Assembly: GCF_947496775.1 (NCBI RefSeq)
Contig: NZ_CANMDU010000001.1
Location: 983,685-1,047,684, forward strand
DNA: 64,000 nucleotides
Reading direction: 5' to 3'
Origin: an uncultured Maribacter sp.
GTDB lineage: Bacteria > Bacteroidota > Bacteroidia > Flavobacteriales > Flavobacteriaceae
Below are positions 46,545 through 55,649 of the stretch, piece after piece. The position numbers and the translations under genes were made by a program. Numbering within the stretch: the stretch's first letter is position 1; the number at the start of each line of letters is the position of its first letter. The notes under the pieces were generated by a model that worked only from the letters and a program-made list of their open reading frames with translations, did no database searches and had not been told where the DNA came from.

Positions 46545-49500
46545 ATGACAAAAGACTTAAAAAAGAAAAAAGTAGATAAGGAATTTGCCTTATCTTCTTG
46601 GGCAATTAACAACCAAACAACTATGTATGTGTTAATTGCATTGATACTCTTTCTTGGAGCCGGCTCTTATTTTAGCATGGCGAGAGAAAATTTTCCGGAA
46701 ATTAAGGAAACTAAAATATATATTAGCTCTGTTTACCCTGGAAATACTGCAGAAGATATAGAAAAATTAATAACCGATCCTATTGAGGACAAACTAAAAA
46801 CGGTTAGTAATGTAATTGAAATTACATCGACCTCTCAAGAAGATTATTCAATTGTTATTGTAGAATTTGATGAAAATATCTCTGTTGAGGCTGCGAAACA
46901 AAAAGTAAAAGACGAAGTAGACACAGAAACATCTAGTGAGGATTGGCCAACTTTTAATGGCGCTAAAGTAGAGCCAAATATCTTCGATTTAAGTATGTCG
47001 GAAGAAATTGCTATTCTTAATATTAATATCTCTGGAGATTACCCAGTAGATAAACTTAAAGAGTATGGCGAATATTTGGAAGATGAAATAGAAAGCTTAT
47101 CCGAAATTAAGCAAGTAGACATTCGTGGTGCTCAGGAAAAAGAGGTAGAAGTGGCTGTTGATATTTACAAAATGATGGCTGCTCAAGTTAGTTTTGACGA
47201 TATTATAAATACCATTAGCAGAGAAAACATGACTATGTCTGCTGGTAATTTAATCACTAGTGGTCAAAGAAGAACTATTAGAATTCTTGGCGAAATTGAA
47301 AACCCTAATGAATTAGAAAATTTTGTAGTAAAAACGGAAAACAATAATCCAATCTACTTAAAAGATGTTGCTGTTATCACTTTTAAAGATGAAGATAAAA
47401 CAACGTACGCTAGAGAATTTGGGCAAGAAGTTGTAATGCTCGATGTAAAAAAGAGAGCAGGTGAAAATATGGTTGCAGCTGCAGAACAAATTCAAGTTAT
47501 TGTAGCAGATGCCATAGAAAATGTATTTCCTCCAGATTTAAAAGTTACTATTGCCAATGACCAATCTTCTAAAACTATTGGGCAAGTGGACGATTTAGTA
47601 AACAATATCATCTTTGGTATAATACTAGTTGTAACCGTATTAATGTTCTTCTTAGGATTTAAAAATGCATTATTTGTTGGTTTTGCTATACCAATGTCCA
47701 TGTTTATGTCTCTTATGATATTAGACATGCTAGGGTATACTATGAATACTATGATTCTTTTTGGTCTTATTATGGGACTAGGAATGTTAGTAGATAATGG
47801 TATTGTAGTTGTAGAAAATGTATATCGTTTAATGGAAGAAGAAGGTCTAAGTAGACTTCAGGCGGCGAAAAAAGGAATTGGCGAAATAGCATTTCCTATT
47901 ATAATTTCTACTGCAACCACAGTTGCAGCATTTATACCACTAGGATTATGGCCTGGAGTTATGGGACAATTTATGATATACTTTCCCATAACACTTTCAG
48001 TAGTTTTAGGTTCTTCGCTCTTTGTGGCTATATTTTTTAACTCCGTAATGGTGTCCCAGTTCATGACAACAGAAGATAAAGACATGCCCTTAAAGCAAAT
48101 AATACGGATTTCTGCAATAATGGGTGTTATTGGTATTCTTATATTCCTTGTTGGTGGAAGTTATAGAGGGTTAGGAACATTAATGATTGTTACTGTTCTT
48201 TTATTGTGGGTTTACCGCCTCTTCCTAAGAAGTTGGGCCAATGGATTTCAGAATAAAGTTCTTCCAAAATGGGAACGCTTATATGAAAAGCTACTTCGTT
48301 TTGCTTTAAATGGTAGAAAGCCAATAATAATCACTATTGGGACTTTCGTTCTACTTATTATAGCTTTTATGGGATTTGGAGCCTCTGTTGGTAGTCAACG
48401 AACTAAAGTAGAATTCTTCCCAGATACTACTGCCAACCAAATCATGGTATACATAGAGTATCCAGAAGGTACAGATATAAAGAAAACCAATGCCATAACA
48501 AAAGATATAGAAGAACGTGTTTATAAAATTATAAATGATCCCATTTATATAAAAGACGGTTTTAATTTCTTAACAGAAAGCGCTGTTTCACAAGTGGGAG
48601 AAGGAGCTGGTAATCCTCAAACCGATGGGGGCTCTGCTGCTGAAATGCCACATCGTGGTAAAATTACGGCTACCATGCGAGAGTATAAATATAGAGATGG
48701 CGTAGATAGCAATGAACTTCTTGAAAAAATACAATTAGGTTTAAAAAACATCTATCCAGGTGTTGCTATTTCAGTAGAAAAAGATGCCGCTGGGCCTCCA
48801 GCAGGATACCCTATAAATTTAGAGCTAGAAGGTGATGATTACTCAGAACTTATTCTTACTGCTGAAAAAATGAGAGATTACATTAACTCCAAAAACATTC
48901 AAGGTATTGATGAATTAAAGATAGATGTAAATAAATCTAAACCTTCCATGCAGGTTGTCGTGGATAGAAAAAAAGCAGGAGAACTAGGCATTAACTCTGG
49001 GCAAGTTGGGCAACAATTGCGTAACTCTATTTTTGGAGCAAAAGCAGGTATCTACAAAAAAGACGGAGAAGATTATGATATCTATGTTCGTTTTAATAAA
49101 GAAAATAGATATAACACAAGTGCTATTTTTAATCAAAAAATAACATTCAGAGACATGGCTTCTGGCCAGATAAAGGAAGTACCAGTTTCTACGGTAACTA
49201 AATATAAAAACAATTCTGGTTTTAGTGCTATAAAGCACCGAGACGTAAAACGTGTTGTAATTCTTTATTCTGCACTTGCTCCAGGATTTACAGATGCAGG
49301 AGCAATTGTTTCTAAGATTCAAAACGAAATGTTGAGTTTTACAGAAAAACCAGATACTGTAAAAATTGATTATACTGGACAAATAGAAGAGCAAACCAAA
49401 CAGATGAATTTCTTAATGGGAGCATTCTTTACTGGTTTAGGTTTAATCTTTTTTATATTAATTTTCCAGTTCAACTCTGTTTCTAAACCAGGTATTATAA

Positions 49501-50057
49501 TGCTGGCTATATTTTTAAGCTTGATTGGCGTTTTTGGAGGTATCGTAGCCACAGGAAGTTCTTTTGTTATTATGATGACCATGATGGGTATTATTTCTCT
49601 TGCCGGTATTGTAGTAAACAACGGGGTGGTACTATTAGATTATACGCAGTTATTAATTGACCGTAAAAAAGTAGAACACGATTTAGAAGATGATAAATAC
49701 ATTGAAACAGAAGAACTTTTAGAAGCCATAGTTAAAGGAGGTAAAGCACGCTTAAGACCCGTGTTACTAACAGCAATTACTACTATTTTAGGCTTAATTC
49801 CTTTAGCAACAGGATTTAATATTAACTTCTTTACGCTTTTCAGCGAATTCGACCCTCATATCTATATGGGTGGTGATAATGTAGTATTCTGGGGGCCACT
49901 TGCTTGGACCGTTATTTATGGACTTTTTGTAGCTACCTTTTTAACCTTAGTGGTAGTCCCTATTCTGTTTTATTTGGTAACCAGATTTAAAATGTGGTTA
50001 TATAAAAATAGAGCCGCTAAATACACAAAAGCGATTCCGGAAAAGACTCTTTCTTAA
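46545..50057 (+). CDS. RND-family inner-membrane efflux pump
   Basis: This 1170-residue proton-driven RND transporter has twelve predicted helices and two large periplasmic loops. FPEIKETKIYISSVYPGNTA in the porter domain is typical of Bacteroidota hydrophobe/amphiphile pumps. Helix 4 has GLGMLVDNGIVVVENVYRL, which carries one of the two usual proton-relay Asp residues (VDN instead of VDD). It is longer than the usual 1030-1050 residues because of an added membrane segment near 515-560 and an extended C-terminus. It is the last gene of the operon and ends before a terminator. Substrates are unknown. Confidence 0.94.
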   Translation: MTKDLKKKKVDKEFALSSWAINNQTTMYVLIALILFLGAGSYFSMARENFPEIKETKIYISSVYPGNTAEDIEKLITDPIEDKLKTVSNVIEITSTSQEDYSIVIVEFDENISVEAAKQKVKDEVDTETSSEDWPTFNGAKVEPNIFDLSMSEEIAILNINISGDYPVDKLKEYGEYLEDEIESLSEIKQVDIRGAQEKEVEVAVDIYKMMAAQVSFDDIINTISRENMTMSAGNLITSGQRRTIRILGEIENPNELENFVVKTENNNPIYLKDVAVITFKDEDKTTYAREFGQEVVMLDVKKRAGENMVAAAEQIQVIVADAIENVFPPDLKVTIANDQSSKTIGQVDDLVNNIIFGIILVVTVLMFFLGFKNALFVGFAIPMSMFMSLMILDMLGYTMNTMILFGLIMGLGMLVDNGIVVVENVYRLMEEEGLSRLQAAKKGIGEIAFPIIISTATTVAAFIPLGLWPGVMGQFMIYFPITLSVVLGSSLFVAIFFNSVMVSQFMTTEDKDMPLKQIIRISAIMGVIGILIFLVGGSYRGLGTLMIVTVLLLWVYRLFLRSWANGFQNKVLPKWERLYEKLLRFALNGRKPIIITIGTFVLLIIAFMGFGASVGSQRTKVEFFPDTTANQIMVYIEYPEGTDIKKTNAITKDIEERVYKIINDPIYIKDGFNFLTESAVSQVGEGAGNPQTDGGSAAEMPHRGKITATMREYKYRDGVDSNELLEKIQLGLKNIYPGVAISVEKDAAGPPAGYPINLELEGDDYSELILTAEKMRDYINSKNIQGIDELKIDVNKSKPSMQVVVDRKKAGELGINSGQVGQQLRNSIFGAKAGIYKKDGEDYDIYVRFNKENRYNTSAIFNQKITFRDMASGQIKEVPVSTVTKYKNNSGFSAIKHRDVKRVVILYSALAPGFTDAGAIVSKIQNEMLSFTEKPDTVKIDYTGQIEEQTKQMNFLMGAFFTGLGLIFFILIFQFNSVSKPGIIMLAIFLSLIGVFGGIVATGSSFVIMMTMMGIISLAGIVVNNGVVLLDYTQLLIDRKKVEHDLEDDKYIETEELLEAIVKGGKARLRPVLLTAITTILGLIPLATGFNINFFTLFSEFDPHIYMGGDNVVFWGPLAWTVIYGLFVATFLTLVVVPILFYLVTRFKMWLYKNRAAKYTKAIPEKTLS

Positions 50058-50091
50058 GTATTACTTACAATTAATTTAAAATAGATTGTTC

Positions 50092-50127
50092 AAAAAACCC
50101 TGTAATGATATCACTACAGGGTTTTTC
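50092..50127 (+). terminator. Terminator of the TetR-RND operon
   Basis: AAAAACCCTGTA pairs with TACAGGGTTTTT (50093-50104 and 50115-50126) across a loop that itself contains the palindrome TGATATCA. A T run ends the structure. It lies about 35 bases after the pump gene. Confidence 0.85.
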
Positions 50128-50186
50128 TATATTGCATAAAATAGTATTATACTTCGTTTCTAGTCTATTCTCAGATATTATAAACT

Positions 50187-50537
50187 TTACTTATTCAACA
50201 CAACAGCCTCAGCATTGCTCCATTGTATTACATGTGCTATTTTATTTTGATCAAAATCTACTTCATTAAGCTTTTCTCCTTTCCAGAAAAACCATTTTCC
50301 AGTTTTTACACCATTATTATATTGCCCCATTGCAATTTTCCTTCCTTCCTCATTATACATTTTCCACTCTCCCTGTAATTTTTCGTTTACAAAGAATCCT
50401 GTCTGTGCAATTTTACCATTTTCATGATAATACGTTGCTTTTACCATTTCTCCTTCTACTTCATATGTAGGGTTTGTTTCTTGTGCGTACATGCCAACAG
50501 AGGCTATAAGGGCTAAAATTAGGATTACTCTTTTCAT
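50187..50537 (-). CDS. Secreted MORN-repeat protein (YwqK-like), paralogue 1
   Basis: This 116-residue protein has a signal peptide (ending GMYAQ) and two to three MORN_2 repeats: ATYYHENGKIAQTGFFVNEK, then LQGEWKMYNEEGRKIAMGQ, then GVKTGKWFFW. Proteins of this fold are often labelled YwqK antitoxin, but the exported Bacteroidota forms have no known toxin partner. A closely similar gene lies at 60637-60996 with a matching promoter layout. Function unknown. Confidence 0.8.
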   Translation of the reverse strand: MKRVILILALIASVGMYAQETNPTYEVEGEMVKATYYHENGKIAQTGFFVNEKLQGEWKMYNEEGRKIAMGQYNNGVKTGKWFFWKGEKLNEVDFDQNKIAHVIQWSNAEAVVLNK

Positions 50538-50579
50538 AATTATGTATTTAAATCAAAAATTGAATTGATAATAGTATAT

Positions 50580-50609
50580 TAAAGATAAAAATAATTACTG
50601 ATTAAGCAA
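50580..50609 (-). promoter_or_regulatory. Promoter of MORN paralogue 1
   Basis: On the minus strand TTG (50609-50607), a 19-base spacer and TATCTTTA (50587-50580) fit the Bacteroidota consensus with one mismatch. Confidence 0.55.
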
Positions 50610-50739
50610 CATTTACATAACTATTAATTTACATTAAATTAACATTAAGTATTTAAGTCATTGATTATAAGTCTCTTGAAAAAATTAAACATTTTACCTG
50701 AATCCGTCTAAATTCATAAAAATCCGTTGTTTTAATATC

Positions 50740-50768
50740 TTGTAAGTTCGGTTTACTTCTTAAATTTG
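50740..50768 (+). promoter_or_regulatory. Promoter of aspS
   Basis: TTG at 50740-50742, an 18-base spacer and TAAATTTG at 50761-50768 match the Bacteroidota consensus, about 20 bases before the aspS ATG. Confidence 0.65.
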
Positions 50769-50788
50769 CATACAAAATAAAAAGTAAA

Positions 50789-52543
50789 ATGTACAGGAGT
50801 CATAGTTGCGGAGAATTAAGAGAATCTCATATAAATAAAGAAATAACTTTATCTGGTTGGGTACAAAAAACAAGAGATAAAGGCTTTGTTGTTTGGATAG
50901 ATATAAGAGATCGCTATGGCATAACGCAGCTCATTTTTGATGAAGAACGTACATCAAAAGCATTAATAGAACAAGCCAGAAGCTTAGGGAGAGAATTTGT
51001 CATTCAAGTTAAAGGAACAGTAATCGAAAGAGCTTCTAAAAATACCAACATACCAACAGGAAATATTGAGGTTCTAGTACAAGAACTTAAGGTATTAAAC
51101 CAGTCTGTAACCCCCCCTTTTACTATTGAAGATGAAACAGATGGTGGAGAAGATATTCGTATGAAATATCGTTATTTGGATATTAGAAGGAATCCAGTAA
51201 AAAGCAATCTTATCTTCCGAAGTAAAGTAGCTATGGAAGTTCGTAAATATCTTGCAGAGGCCGAATTTATAGAGGTAGAAACCCCTTATTTAATTAAGTC
51301 AACTCCTGAAGGCGCTCGCGATTTTGTTGTACCTAGTAGAATGAACGAAGGGCAATTTTATGCACTTCCGCAATCGCCACAAACATTTAAGCAATTGCTT
51401 ATGGTTGGTGGTATGGACAAGTACTTTCAAATTGTAAAATGCTTTAGAGATGAAGATTTACGTGCTGATCGCCAACCAGAATTTACACAAATAGATTGTG
51501 AAATGGCCTTCGTAGAACAAGAAGACATTTTAAATACTTTTGAAGGTTTAACCAAATATTTATTAAAAGAAATTAAGGGTATAAACATTACTTCGTTTCC
51601 AAGAATGACTTTCGATGATGCCATGGCAAAATATGGTAACGACAAACCTGATATTCGTTTTGGAATGGAATTTGGCGAATTAAACGCTGTAGCTCAAAAT
51701 AAAGAATTTAACGTTTTTAATACCGCAGAATTAGTAGTTGGTATCGCAATACCAGGTGCTGCCAGTTATACAAGAAAAGAAATAGACAAGCTTGTTGATT
51801 GGGTCCGTCGACCACAAGTTGGAGCTAAAGGAATGGTATATGTAAAATGCAATGAAGATGGTACTTACAAATCTTCAGTTGATAAATTTTATGACCAGGA
51901 AGATTTAGCCAATTGGGCAAAAGCCACTGGAGCAAAAGCTGGCGATTTAATATGTGTACTTTCTGGAGATACTCTTGCTACAAGAACACAATTAAGTGCT
52001 TTGCGTATGGAAATGGCGGAACGTTTGGGTTTACGCAATCCAGATGAATTTGCGCCATTATGGGTTATAGATTTCCCTTTATTAGAACTAGATGAGGAAA
52101 CAGGAAACTACCATGCCATGCACCACCCATTTACTTCTCCAAAACCTGGTCAGTTAGAGTTATTAGATACAAACCCGGGAGCCGTAAAAGCAAACGCCTA
52201 TGATTTAGTTCTTAATGGGAACGAAATTGGCGGAGGTTCTATTCGTATACATGATAAAGAAACACAAGCAACCATGTTTAAGCATTTAGGTTTTTCTGAA
52301 GAAGAAGCTAAGGCACAATTTGGCTTTTTAATGGATGCTTTTCAATATGGCGCTCCGCCACATGGTGGAATTGCTTTTGGCTTAGATAGATTAGTTTCTA
52401 TTCTTGGAGGACAAGAAACTATCCGAGATTTTATAGCTTTCCCGAAAAACAATAGTGGGCGAGATGTTATGATAGATGCTCCCGCGGCCATTGATGATGA
52501 GCAACTAAAAGAGCTCAGTTTAAAATTAAACATAAAATCATAA
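50789..52543 (+). CDS. aspS: Aspartyl-tRNA synthetase
   Basis: This 584-residue class IIb synthetase charges tRNA-Asp. It has an N-terminal OB-fold (about 1-110: [20 protein letters not shown]), motif 2 in [20 protein letters not shown] and the bacterial GAD insertion (about 290-410). Motif 3 is [15 protein letters not shown] near the C-terminus. Length and layout are those of the bacterial AspRS. It is transcribed alone from a clear promoter and ends at a terminator. Confidence 0.97.
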   Translation: MYRSHSCGELRESHINKEITLSGWVQKTRDKGFVVWIDIRDRYGITQLIFDEERTSKALIEQARSLGREFVIQVKGTVIERASKNTNIPTGNIEVLVQELKVLNQSVTPPFTIEDETDGGEDIRMKYRYLDIRRNPVKSNLIFRSKVAMEVRKYLAEAEFIEVETPYLIKSTPEGARDFVVPSRMNEGQFYALPQSPQTFKQLLMVGGMDKYFQIVKCFRDEDLRADRQPEFTQIDCEMAFVEQEDILNTFEGLTKYLLKEIKGINITSFPRMTFDDAMAKYGNDKPDIRFGMEFGELNAVAQNKEFNVFNTAELVVGIAIPGAASYTRKEIDKLVDWVRRPQVGAKGMVYVKCNEDGTYKSSVDKFYDQEDLANWAKATGAKAGDLICVLSGDTLATRTQLSALRMEMAERLGLRNPDEFAPLWVIDFPLLELDEETGNYHAMHHPFTSPKPGQLELLDTNPGAVKANAYDLVLNGNEIGGGSIRIHDKETQATMFKHLGFSEEEAKAQFGFLMDAFQYGAPPHGGIAFGLDRLVSILGGQETIRDFIAFPKNNSGRDVMIDAPAAIDDEQLKELSLKLNIKS

Positions 52544-52546
52544 AAT

Positions 52547-52575
52547 AAAAATCCTGCTAATTAGCGGGATTTTTT
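52547..52575 (+). terminator. Terminator of aspS
   Basis: AAAAATCCTGCT pairs with AGCGGGATTTTT (one T-G pair) around the loop AATT, three bases after the aspS stop codon. Confidence 0.85.
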
Positions 52576-52602
52576 AATATTTTTAGAGAAGCAAACAAAT
52601 AC

Positions 52603-54387
52603 ATGCCAACCCAACAAAAAACAATTCTTACCAAACTTCTTAAATGGAGATACAAACATATCTCTGATAAGAATTTTACACACATTCTAAGTGTTTTGGT
52701 TGGGCTCTTGGCCGGTTTAGCATCTGTAACTCTTAAGAACTTCACCTATTTTATAGAATCCTTATTAGAAACTGGTATTACCATTTCTAGTAACCAACTC
52801 TATTTTATACTCCCTATTATTGGCCTTACACTCGTATATCTTTATGTAAAATACGTTTACAAAGAAAAAGTAGAGCACGCAGTTTCATCTATCCTTTTTG
52901 CCCTATCTAAGAAGAAAAGTATTATAACTCTAAAAAAAATATACACCCCTTTAATAATTGCTCCTCTTACAGTAGGCTTTGGTGGTTCTGTAGGTTTACT
53001 TGGGCCCGCTGTAGCTTCTGGTGCCGCAATAAGCTCCAATTTAGGTCGTCTTTTACATGTTAATACTAAAACGCGTTCCTTACTAATAGCCTGCGCATCT
53101 GCAGGAGCCATAGCGTCTATCTTTCAATCTCCTATTGCTGCCATAATTTTTGCAGTAGAAGTATTTAGTTTAGACTTTACCATGTTATCTATGCTACCTC
53201 TTCTGCTCGCATCTATCTCTGGTGTTCTTACCTCCTATTTCTTTTTAGGAAATGAATCTCTATTCAACTTTTCACTTACAGATAACTTTGAAATAAAAGA
53301 CACTATATTTTATGTAATTCTAGGGGTTGGAACAGCCTTTGCATCTATCTATTTTACAAAAATGTACTTTCACATATTTCGCCTATTTAAGCCATTAAAA
53401 AGTCCTAAATACAAACTTTTAGTTGGTGGAATAGCTATTGGAATAATGTTATATTTTATCCCCCCTCTTTACGGAGAAGGTTTTGGTTTTATAAACAATT
53501 TGTTAGATGGCGAACATTTAAAAGCAATTGGAAAAACACCTTTTGATGCCTATAACCATAATATTTGGATTGTTATTACACTACTTTTTGGACTTACCAT
53601 TTTTAAAGCAGTTGCCATGACCACCACCTTTGCTGCAGGGGGATCTGGCGGAATATTCATCCCTACTATGGTAATGGGCAGTGCATTAGGCAATGTTGTT
53701 GCCAAAGTAATTAATAATATTGGTCTTGGACTTTCTGTATCTGAAAGCAACTTTACTTTAATTGGCATGGCAGGATTAATTGCTGGTGTATTACACGCTC
53801 CTTTAACTGCCATATTCTTAATAGCCGAAATAACAGGTGGTTACGAGCTATTTGTACCTTTAATGATTACCGCTTCTATATCCTACTTAATTACTAAAAA
53901 TGCCATAGACCATTCCATATATACAAGAGAATTGGCCGCTAAAGGAAATTTATTAACCCATAATAAAGATCAAACAGTATTAACTTTAATGGAATTAGAT
54001 GAAGTAATTGAAGACAACTTTAAAGTAGTTCATCCAGAAATGACTTTAGGAGATATGCTACATAAATCTGTTGCAAAATCTACCAGAAATATTTTTCCTG
54101 TACTCGACGATAAAGAAGCTATGGTTGGTATTGTTTTATTAGATGATATTCGAGAATTTATGTTCGACCGCTCCATGTACAAAACCACCAAAGTAGAAAC
54201 TTTTATGCATAGAGCGCCAGAGTATATTTTTTACGGAGAAGATAGTATGCAAAAAGTAATGCAAAAATTCCAAGATAGCGGAGCATGGAATTTACCTGTT
54301 ATTAAAGATGGTAAGTACAAAGGATTTGTTTCCAAATCTAAATTGCTAACCGCATATAGAAGAAAATTAATTCATTTTACAAAATAA
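52603..54387 (+). CDS. CLC-type chloride channel with CBS domains, gating Glu replaced
   Basis: This 594-residue protein has the CLC membrane core (to about residue 440) and a C-terminal CBS pair (about 455-590: MTLGDMLHKSVAKSTRNIFP and FQDSGAWNLPVIKDGKYKGF). The first anion-site motif, usually GREGP with the gating Glu, reads GSVGLLGPAV at 128-137, so Leu 133 is where the Glu sits in classical CLC transporters. The GGSGGIF segment for the second site is present. This predicts a passive channel rather than a proton-coupled exchanger. No partner gene is evident. Confidence 0.9.
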   Translation: MPTQQKTILTKLLKWRYKHISDKNFTHILSVLVGLLAGLASVTLKNFTYFIESLLETGITISSNQLYFILPIIGLTLVYLYVKYVYKEKVEHAVSSILFALSKKKSIITLKKIYTPLIIAPLTVGFGGSVGLLGPAVASGAAISSNLGRLLHVNTKTRSLLIACASAGAIASIFQSPIAAIIFAVEVFSLDFTMLSMLPLLLASISGVLTSYFFLGNESLFNFSLTDNFEIKDTIFYVILGVGTAFASIYFTKMYFHIFRLFKPLKSPKYKLLVGGIAIGIMLYFIPPLYGEGFGFINNLLDGEHLKAIGKTPFDAYNHNIWIVITLLFGLTIFKAVAMTTTFAAGGSGGIFIPTMVMGSALGNVVAKVINNIGLGLSVSESNFTLIGMAGLIAGVLHAPLTAIFLIAEITGGYELFVPLMITASISYLITKNAIDHSIYTRELAAKGNLLTHNKDQTVLTLMELDEVIEDNFKVVHPEMTLGDMLHKSVAKSTRNIFPVLDDKEAMVGIVLLDDIREFMFDRSMYKTTKVETFMHRAPEYIFYGEDSMQKVMQKFQDSGAWNLPVIKDGKYKGFVSKSKLLTAYRRKLIHFTK

Positions 54388-54469
54388 AGAAACCCTATAC
54401 TCTTCATATTTACAATACTATTATTAGTTGTATTTTTAGAATGTTTTGTATCTGTTAAATATTAAAAAA

Positions 54470-54721
54470 TTGAAATATATTATTACACTCATTACGCTAA
54501 CCGCAATAGCTTCTATTATCTATGGTTTTACTTTAGAGACAACCCAAAAAGTATTATCAAATAAATACATTGGAGCTGGCACGGCTACTCTATTCTTAGT
54601 TTCCATGCCTTTATTTCTTTATAAAGAAAGCAAAGGAAAAAAGATGAATGATTATATGCTTACTGAAGAAAACGTACGGAAAATGCAAGGAAAAGAACCT
54701 AAAAAGTCTGAAAATCAGTAA
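54470..54721 (+). CDS. Small membrane protein of unknown function
   Basis: This 83-residue protein has two hydrophobic helices (about 2-20 and 32-50: ITLITLTAIASIIYGFTLET and GAGTATLFLVSMPLFLY) and a Lys-rich tail. A TTG at 54470 is chosen because the first helix begins there; an upstream TTG at 54446 is also open. No family was recognised. It sits between the CLC gene and the cold shock gene. Confidence 0.6.
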   Translation: MKYIITLITLTAIASIIYGFTLETTQKVLSNKYIGAGTATLFLVSMPLFLYKESKGKKMNDYMLTEENVRKMQGKEPKKSENQ

Positions 54722-54807
54722 TTTCCATCGTTTTTTATTTAAAAAAGAAAGAATTTCTAGTCAAAATATTATAAATTTAGATGTATTAATTTTTAATTTA
54801 TATTGCA

Positions 54808-54999
54808 ATGACTGGTACAGTAAAATTTTTTAATGGATCCAAAGGATATGGTTTCATAACCAACGATGACACAGGAAAAGATATTTTTGTTCATGCTACA
54901 GCATTAAACGGAACGCAATTAAATGAAGGAGATAAAGTAGAGTATGTAGAAGAAGAAGGCCAAAAAGGTATTGTCGCAGGACAAGTACAGGTTTTATAA
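54808..54999 (+). CDS. CspA-type cold shock protein
   Basis: This 63-residue OB-fold RNA and DNA chaperone has RNP1 KGYGFI and RNP2 DIFVHATAL, typical of CspA. It is a single gene followed by a terminator hairpin. Confidence 0.95.
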   Translation: MTGTVKFFNGSKGYGFITNDDTGKDIFVHATALNGTQLNEGDKVEYVEEEGQKGIVAGQVQVL

Positions 55000-55021
55000 C
55001 TTTTCTACTGAAAACGCAATG

Positions 55022-55048
55022 AAAACCCAGTTATGGCTGGGTTTTTTT
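55022..55048. terminator. Terminator shared by cspA and tadA
   Basis: AAAACCCAG pairs with CTGGGTTTT around a 6-base loop, with a T run on the plus strand and T at the other end too. It sits between the convergent cold shock and tadA genes. Confidence 0.8.
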
Positions 55049-55496
55049 AATTTAAATTTCTTTTTTTTATAAAAAATCTTTTTAAGATTTCAGAGGCTTC
55101 TTCAGCCAATAAACCTCCTTCTATTTTTGTTTTTGGATGTAGTTTAGTTCCTAATGCCCCACAACCCCTTTCCAAATCTGTTGCTGCAAAAACGATTCTA
55201 GAAATCTGACTCCAATATAAAGCCCCCGCACACATTTGGCAAGGCTCTAAGGTAACATACAAAGTACAGTCCTTTAAATATTTTCCACCTAAAAAATTAG
55301 CTGCAGAAGTAATGGCCTGCATTTCTGCATGCGCTGTAACATCATTCAATTGCTCCGTGAGGTTATGCGCTCTTGCAATAATCTTATCCTTGATAACTAC
55401 TACAGCTCCAACTGGCACCTCCCCTTTCTCATATGCGGATTCTGCTTCTTGCAAAGCTTTTTTCATATAATAAGTATCATCGTAAGGCTCTATCAT
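55047..55496 (-). CDS. tadA: tRNA-specific adenosine deaminase
   Basis: This 149-residue zinc deaminase converts adenosine 34 of tRNA-Arg to inosine. The zinc ligands are H56 in AHAEMQ with catalytic E58, and C86 and C89 in EPCQMCAGA. The motif VPVGAVVV is upstream. Size fits TadA. It is divergent from dxs. Confidence 0.92.
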   Translation of the reverse strand: MIEPYDDTYYMKKALQEAESAYEKGEVPVGAVVVIKDKIIARAHNLTEQLNDVTAHAEMQAITSAANFLGGKYLKDCTLYVTLEPCQMCAGALYWSQISRIVFAATDLERGCGALGTKLHPKTKIEGGLLAEEASEILKRFFIKKRNLN

Positions 55497-55628
55497 AAGG
55501 TAAATATAAATAATACTATTACAACTTTAATAGAGAAAAAACTCAACTATAACTTGTTTTATCCTTTTTTTAATTCCGTAGAAATTCTATTAATAGTATA
55601 CAGGGTTTTTCCATACATTTAAAAATGG

Positions 55629-55636
55629 TAGCTTTG
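55629..55636 (+). promoter_or_regulatory. Promoter -7 element of dxs
   Basis: TAGCTTTG fits TAnnTTTG, about 13 bases before the dxs ATG at 55650. The -33 region reads TTTT, a weak match. Confidence 0.4.
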
Positions 55637-55649
55637 TATTCCAATATTC

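Noticed and set aside
48984..49394. 136-codon open frame on the minus strand
   Set aside because: It lies opposite the RND pump gene; the product is Cys- and Phe-rich without a domain.
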